NCBI RefSeq assembly: GCF_000224145.3
Contig: NW_004190493.2
Coordinates: 68,470 to 132,469 of the forward strand
Direction of reading: 5' to 3'
DNA length: 64,000 bases
From: Ciona intestinalis
Taxonomy: Eukaryota; Chordata; Ascidiacea; Phlebobranchia; Cionidae
The notes beneath the pieces are model-generated. The model worked only from the letters and a program-made list of their open reading frames with translations. It did not search any database and was not told the DNA's origin. Each line of letters begins with the position of its first letter. Positions within the stretch are counted from its first letter, which is position 1. A program made the translations under genes and the position numbers. This document shows, one piece after another, positions 61,301 through 64,000 of this stretch.

Positions 61301-62191
61301 GTGGATTTCGTTCCCTGCTGCTATAAGAAGTACGTGATCGGTGGGATGAAATGAGAGTGAAGCAATAGTGACCATTGCTTCGTTTTCCGACACCATCCAA
61401 GATTCACTTCCTCCTCCCCGTAAATCCCACACACGAACCTGTTGTGTTAATATGTGTCAAGAATATTTAACAACAAAGACAAGTTGGAACTGATTACTTG
61501 CATTCCCATGTCCTATTTAACTAGTCTGCAAGCAAGTTATTCAATTGTCCCTATGTAAGGGTGGATTTTAAACGCAGGCTGTGCCTCTACCTAAATATTA
61601 TACTTGTTCGTTATATACACCACACAGCATATCAGCTAGTTTTAGGCAGCTTTAGCCTTTATCCTTACATGAATTCTGAAGCTTTCATTGTTTAATTTAT
61701 TAATAAATTATTGAAATAGAGAAACCTTGCTACATCAAAAGTTTTTAAACAATAATATGAATAGAAATTTAGAAACATTAGGTTAGTAGATGCATCACAC
61801 ACAATAAAAACACAAATTGTCATACCTCCCCATTTAAACAACCAGTGGCGATAATATCATTGGAACTTGGATGGAACGATAGACACCAAGGTGAACGAGA
61901 ATGCCCAACAAGAGAATTTTCCACTTTCCCAGTAGAAATATTACTTATATAAATATTATGATCACCATGGCAACTTGCTATAAGCCTGTTGTCAGGACTG
62001 AATGCAGTCATGAACGTTGTTCGAGTTCGAGCTGGAAGTTCAACCTTGCGATTCTTTGAACTAAGTGTTGCAGCACATTTTTCGGCAAACGCCTTTAAAG
62101 GCCCCTGCGTGAATTTTCTTTGGGTACAACCACTTGATCGGTTTCTAAGTGCAACAACGATGTTGGGTTTCCGAGATTGTTTACTTGACAT
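55308..62191 (-). CDS. AMBRA1: AMBRA1-like WD40 protein (short form), 11 exons
   Basis: Exons: 62191-61826, 61438-61238, 60938-60821, 60545-60499, 60240-59277, 59122-59029, 58785-58648, 56601-56425, 56105-55995, 55819-55740, 55432-55308; 2421 nt, 806 residues (human about 1298). Residues ~50-215 hold the first WD40 blades ([48 protein letters not shown]). A long Ser/Arg-rich, low-complexity insert with a coiled coil follows at ~245-590. Then [14 protein letters not shown], the [19 protein letters not shown] block and a final [19 protein letters not shown] complete the propeller. Known role: DDB1/CUL4 substrate receptor (cyclin D turnover) and autophagy regulator. The gene stops right after the propeller and lacks the long vertebrate C-terminal tail. 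The start is the ATG at 62191; two codons earlier the frame opens with GTG. An hAT-type element sits in the intron at 57466-57894. Confidence 0.9.
57466..57894. mobile_element. hAT-like MITE, 429 bp, with 8 bp target duplication, in an AMBRA1 intron
   Basis: The left end GAGGGATGCATATTACAGAA and the right end, which reads TAGGGATGCACATTACAGAA on the opposite strand, form the inverted repeat. CTTATGCC flanks both sides (57458-57465 and 57895-57902). The interior has repeated CGAATCTAGAATTC-like words and no ORF of note. Confidence 0.9.
58812..58920 (+). repeat. tRNA-derived SINE
   Basis: The A-box-like TGGGTTAGTGGTTAAG is followed about 35 bases later by AAGTTTGAACCTTGATG (B-box-like), then a tail with GGGGGTTTGTCTTTAAGCAA. 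It lies in an AMBRA1 intron, opposite in strand to the gene. Confidence 0.65.
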
Positions 62192-63170
62192 GATCACTTA
62201 AGTTTGTGTCAACTACAACACTCCATTTTGTAACAGAGAGAAAGCAGTAAACAATATGTTGTATGCATTAATGCAAACAATGATAAGTTATCTAGTTCCT
62301 TTAAGTATGCATATAGTTCGGTGTTGTTTAAACTCACGTTTTTACAATAAATGTGGCGAGAAGACACCGTAAATAACAAAGTTAATACACAAATAAAACA
62401 CGAATACTTTCGTCATACCATTACATTCTACAAACTGACTTTGGTCAAATAAAATACCACAGTAATTTAAAGTTAAGTTTACGGAAACAACAAAGGGGCG
62501 ATGGTCCCATGGTCCCATTCTTAGTTTAAAACGAAATGAAAATAAAAGAAATGCGTTTTTTACCGCTTTTTTGTTTTAAACACAAGCACGTATTAAACTA
62601 ATAACATAATAATATTTACCTATTTTCAACGGTCGGCTGAACTCGATCAAAAAAAGTGAGTGGAAAGCATTTATACATGTTTTAAACAAATCGGAAGTAA
62701 CCAACAAAACGGGTTCTAGTCGCCATTGGTGACTGTAGAGCAGTAGGCAGAATGTATTTATACATGTATTATAACTCATGAAGACTTTTGGTATATAGGT
62801 ACTGAGTGATTGTTAAACAATATGCTTAAAAAAGCTTTGTGCAACTTCTGCATGTGTATACTTGTAAACTTACACTAGTTAATATTGTCGCTACTGAAAA
62901 ACGTTTGTTTTGAAAAATTTAGACAAGCTATAACCACGCAGTAGTTGGGTTATGTTGGAATTTAATATTAATCCTATAATGTTTAACAAAAAATAATATT
63001 TCAATTACGATAAATATTAAGAAGAAAGAAGAGTAGTGCTTTCATTGCTTTCCCACTTAAACGGCAACAGTTTATTACAGGCGTCAATCGTTGTGTAGAT
63101 TCTCTATTTCACTAACACACGCCCTTACAAACTCCCAGACACCATAAGCGCTGTCTCGACTAATCGTATA
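62192..63170. other. AMBRA1 upstream region, no gene seen
   Basis: AT-rich with no coding signal beyond short ORFs. It presumably includes the AMBRA1 promoter, but no specific site can be named. Confidence 0.45.
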
Positions 63171-63176
63171 ACTAGA

Positions 63177-63252
63177 AATCGTGGTCGAATTGGTTAAACG
63201 CTCGCTATGTACAGATTGTAGCCTAATGACCTAAGTTCGATCCTTGCCCGGC
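63177..63252 (+). repeat. tRNA-like SINE head
   Basis: GTGGTCGAATTGGTTAAACG (A-box consensus) and AAGTTCGATCCTTGCCCGGC (B-box) are spaced as in a tRNA, followed by a T-rich run at 63270-63283. The acceptor stem does not pair convincingly, so I call it a tRNA-derived retroelement rather than a tRNA gene. Confidence 0.6.
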
Positions 63253-63307
63253 AAAACATTTATTTTGTACTTTTTTTTCTTTTAATAAGAGATGTGGGAG
63301 ACTATAT

Positions 63308-63505
63308 TTATATAGAGATAAGTGGAGCAAGATAGGACACTTAAGCACAAATTACCAAATATTTCCAAATACATGATTTTTTGGGTGATACCACAAAATA
63401 GTACCATCATTGCTTTTTAAAACACACGAGGAGTTATTCATGGATTCGCACAACAGGTGAAATTTTACAAATTCGGAAACACAACAGGTAAGACGGGACA
63501 GTTTA
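63308..63505. mobile_element. Divergent MITE relative, copy I
   Basis: It begins TATAGAGATAAGTGGAGCAA then GATAGGACACTTAAGCAC, resembling the left end of the common family. The interior is different, and GGTAAGACGGGACAG near 63488 repeats the left-end motif in the same orientation. It is a decayed or rearranged copy. Confidence 0.5.
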
Positions 63506-64000
63506 AAATCATTGTTAATTTTGATTAATAAGTGAATTTATTTTTAGAAATACACGTAAATAACACGAAATAATACTTTACGCCTTGAAAATCAAGTTTG
63601 AACATTCTTTTCCTTGCCCTACCGCTAGTTTTTAACATGTTTCCTGTGGTGTTTTGGTTTAATGCTAACGCCATCAAGTGATTGTAAATTGTTAATGTGC
63701 AACACTTATCGCCTCGTGTATGAAATTATGACAATAGATTCACAGAAATAAAAAAGAGTAGAACGCGCAACTGCTCAAAACCGTGATATATTCTTTTTTC
63801 TGTTCACGTGACCGCCAACTCCGTCCCCATTTCCCTTCGTCTCCATTGTAAAAGATAGGCGCATAGTATTTTTGGAAGGTTTTAGCTGTTTATTAAAAAA
63901 ACTACACCAACTATTCAAGTTTATTAGGCTATTTTAGTTATTTGGTACGTTAACGCTTACAGTTTACCACTTGTTTAGGAAATTTAATTATTTAAAAAAA

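Noticed and set aside
63177-63252. Functional tRNA gene
   Set aside because: A and B boxes are present but the acceptor and anticodon stems do not pair well; it is better explained as a SINE head.

Overview
The window looks like a piece of a tunicate genome, most probably Ciona. It is AT-rich, with compact multi-exon genes and short introns. The coding genes are chordate-type (TLX homeobox, COPB2, AMBRA1, ERI1, COP1, an F-box/RCC1 protein), and one ~200 bp terminal-inverted-repeat element recurs throughout. Species is inferred from gene and repeat character only. Exon models were built by hand from splice sites and reading phase; for every multi-exon gene given as complete, the exon lengths sum to a multiple of three.

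Layout. 3.1-11.6 kb, plus strand: a TLX (HOX11-type) homeobox gene with three coding exons; its last exon occurs twice, on either side of a sequencing gap. 14.4-16.0 kb, minus: a four-exon gene of the DUF3605 type. 17.1-19.3 kb, minus: ERI1 exoribonuclease. 19.9-21.8 kb, minus: a COP1-like RING/WD40 ubiquitin ligase in one uninterrupted ORF. 23.0-23.5 kb, minus: a small ORF with a domain typical of transposon-derived proteins. 26.5-33.0 kb, minus: three single-exon NDUFA4/NMES1-like small membrane proteins. 34.1-41.2 kb, minus: an FBXO24-like F-box/RCC1 gene with 12 exons. 41.9-45.9 kb: mainly repeats and one unrecognised exon-like ORF. 46.0-54.3 kb, minus: COPB2 with 23 coding exons. 55.3-62.2 kb, minus: a short AMBRA1 with 11 exons. 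The last 1.8 kb holds repeats only.

Theme. COP1, FBXO24-like and AMBRA1 are all substrate-receptor type ubiquitin-ligase proteins; ERI1, COPB2 and the NDUFA4-like proteins are housekeeping RNA, Golgi and mitochondrial functions. I see no operon-like system linking them.

The most striking structural point is technical and biological at once. All three runs of N are flanked by near-identical sequence, as expected if two divergent haplotypes were laid end to end. One such pair differs by a clean 607 bp hAT-type insertion with an 8 bp target duplication, and the other copy keeps the empty site. The window is also rich in small inverted-repeat elements and tRNA-derived SINEs. I found no CRISPR array, rRNA gene, intact tRNA gene or prokaryote-type system.
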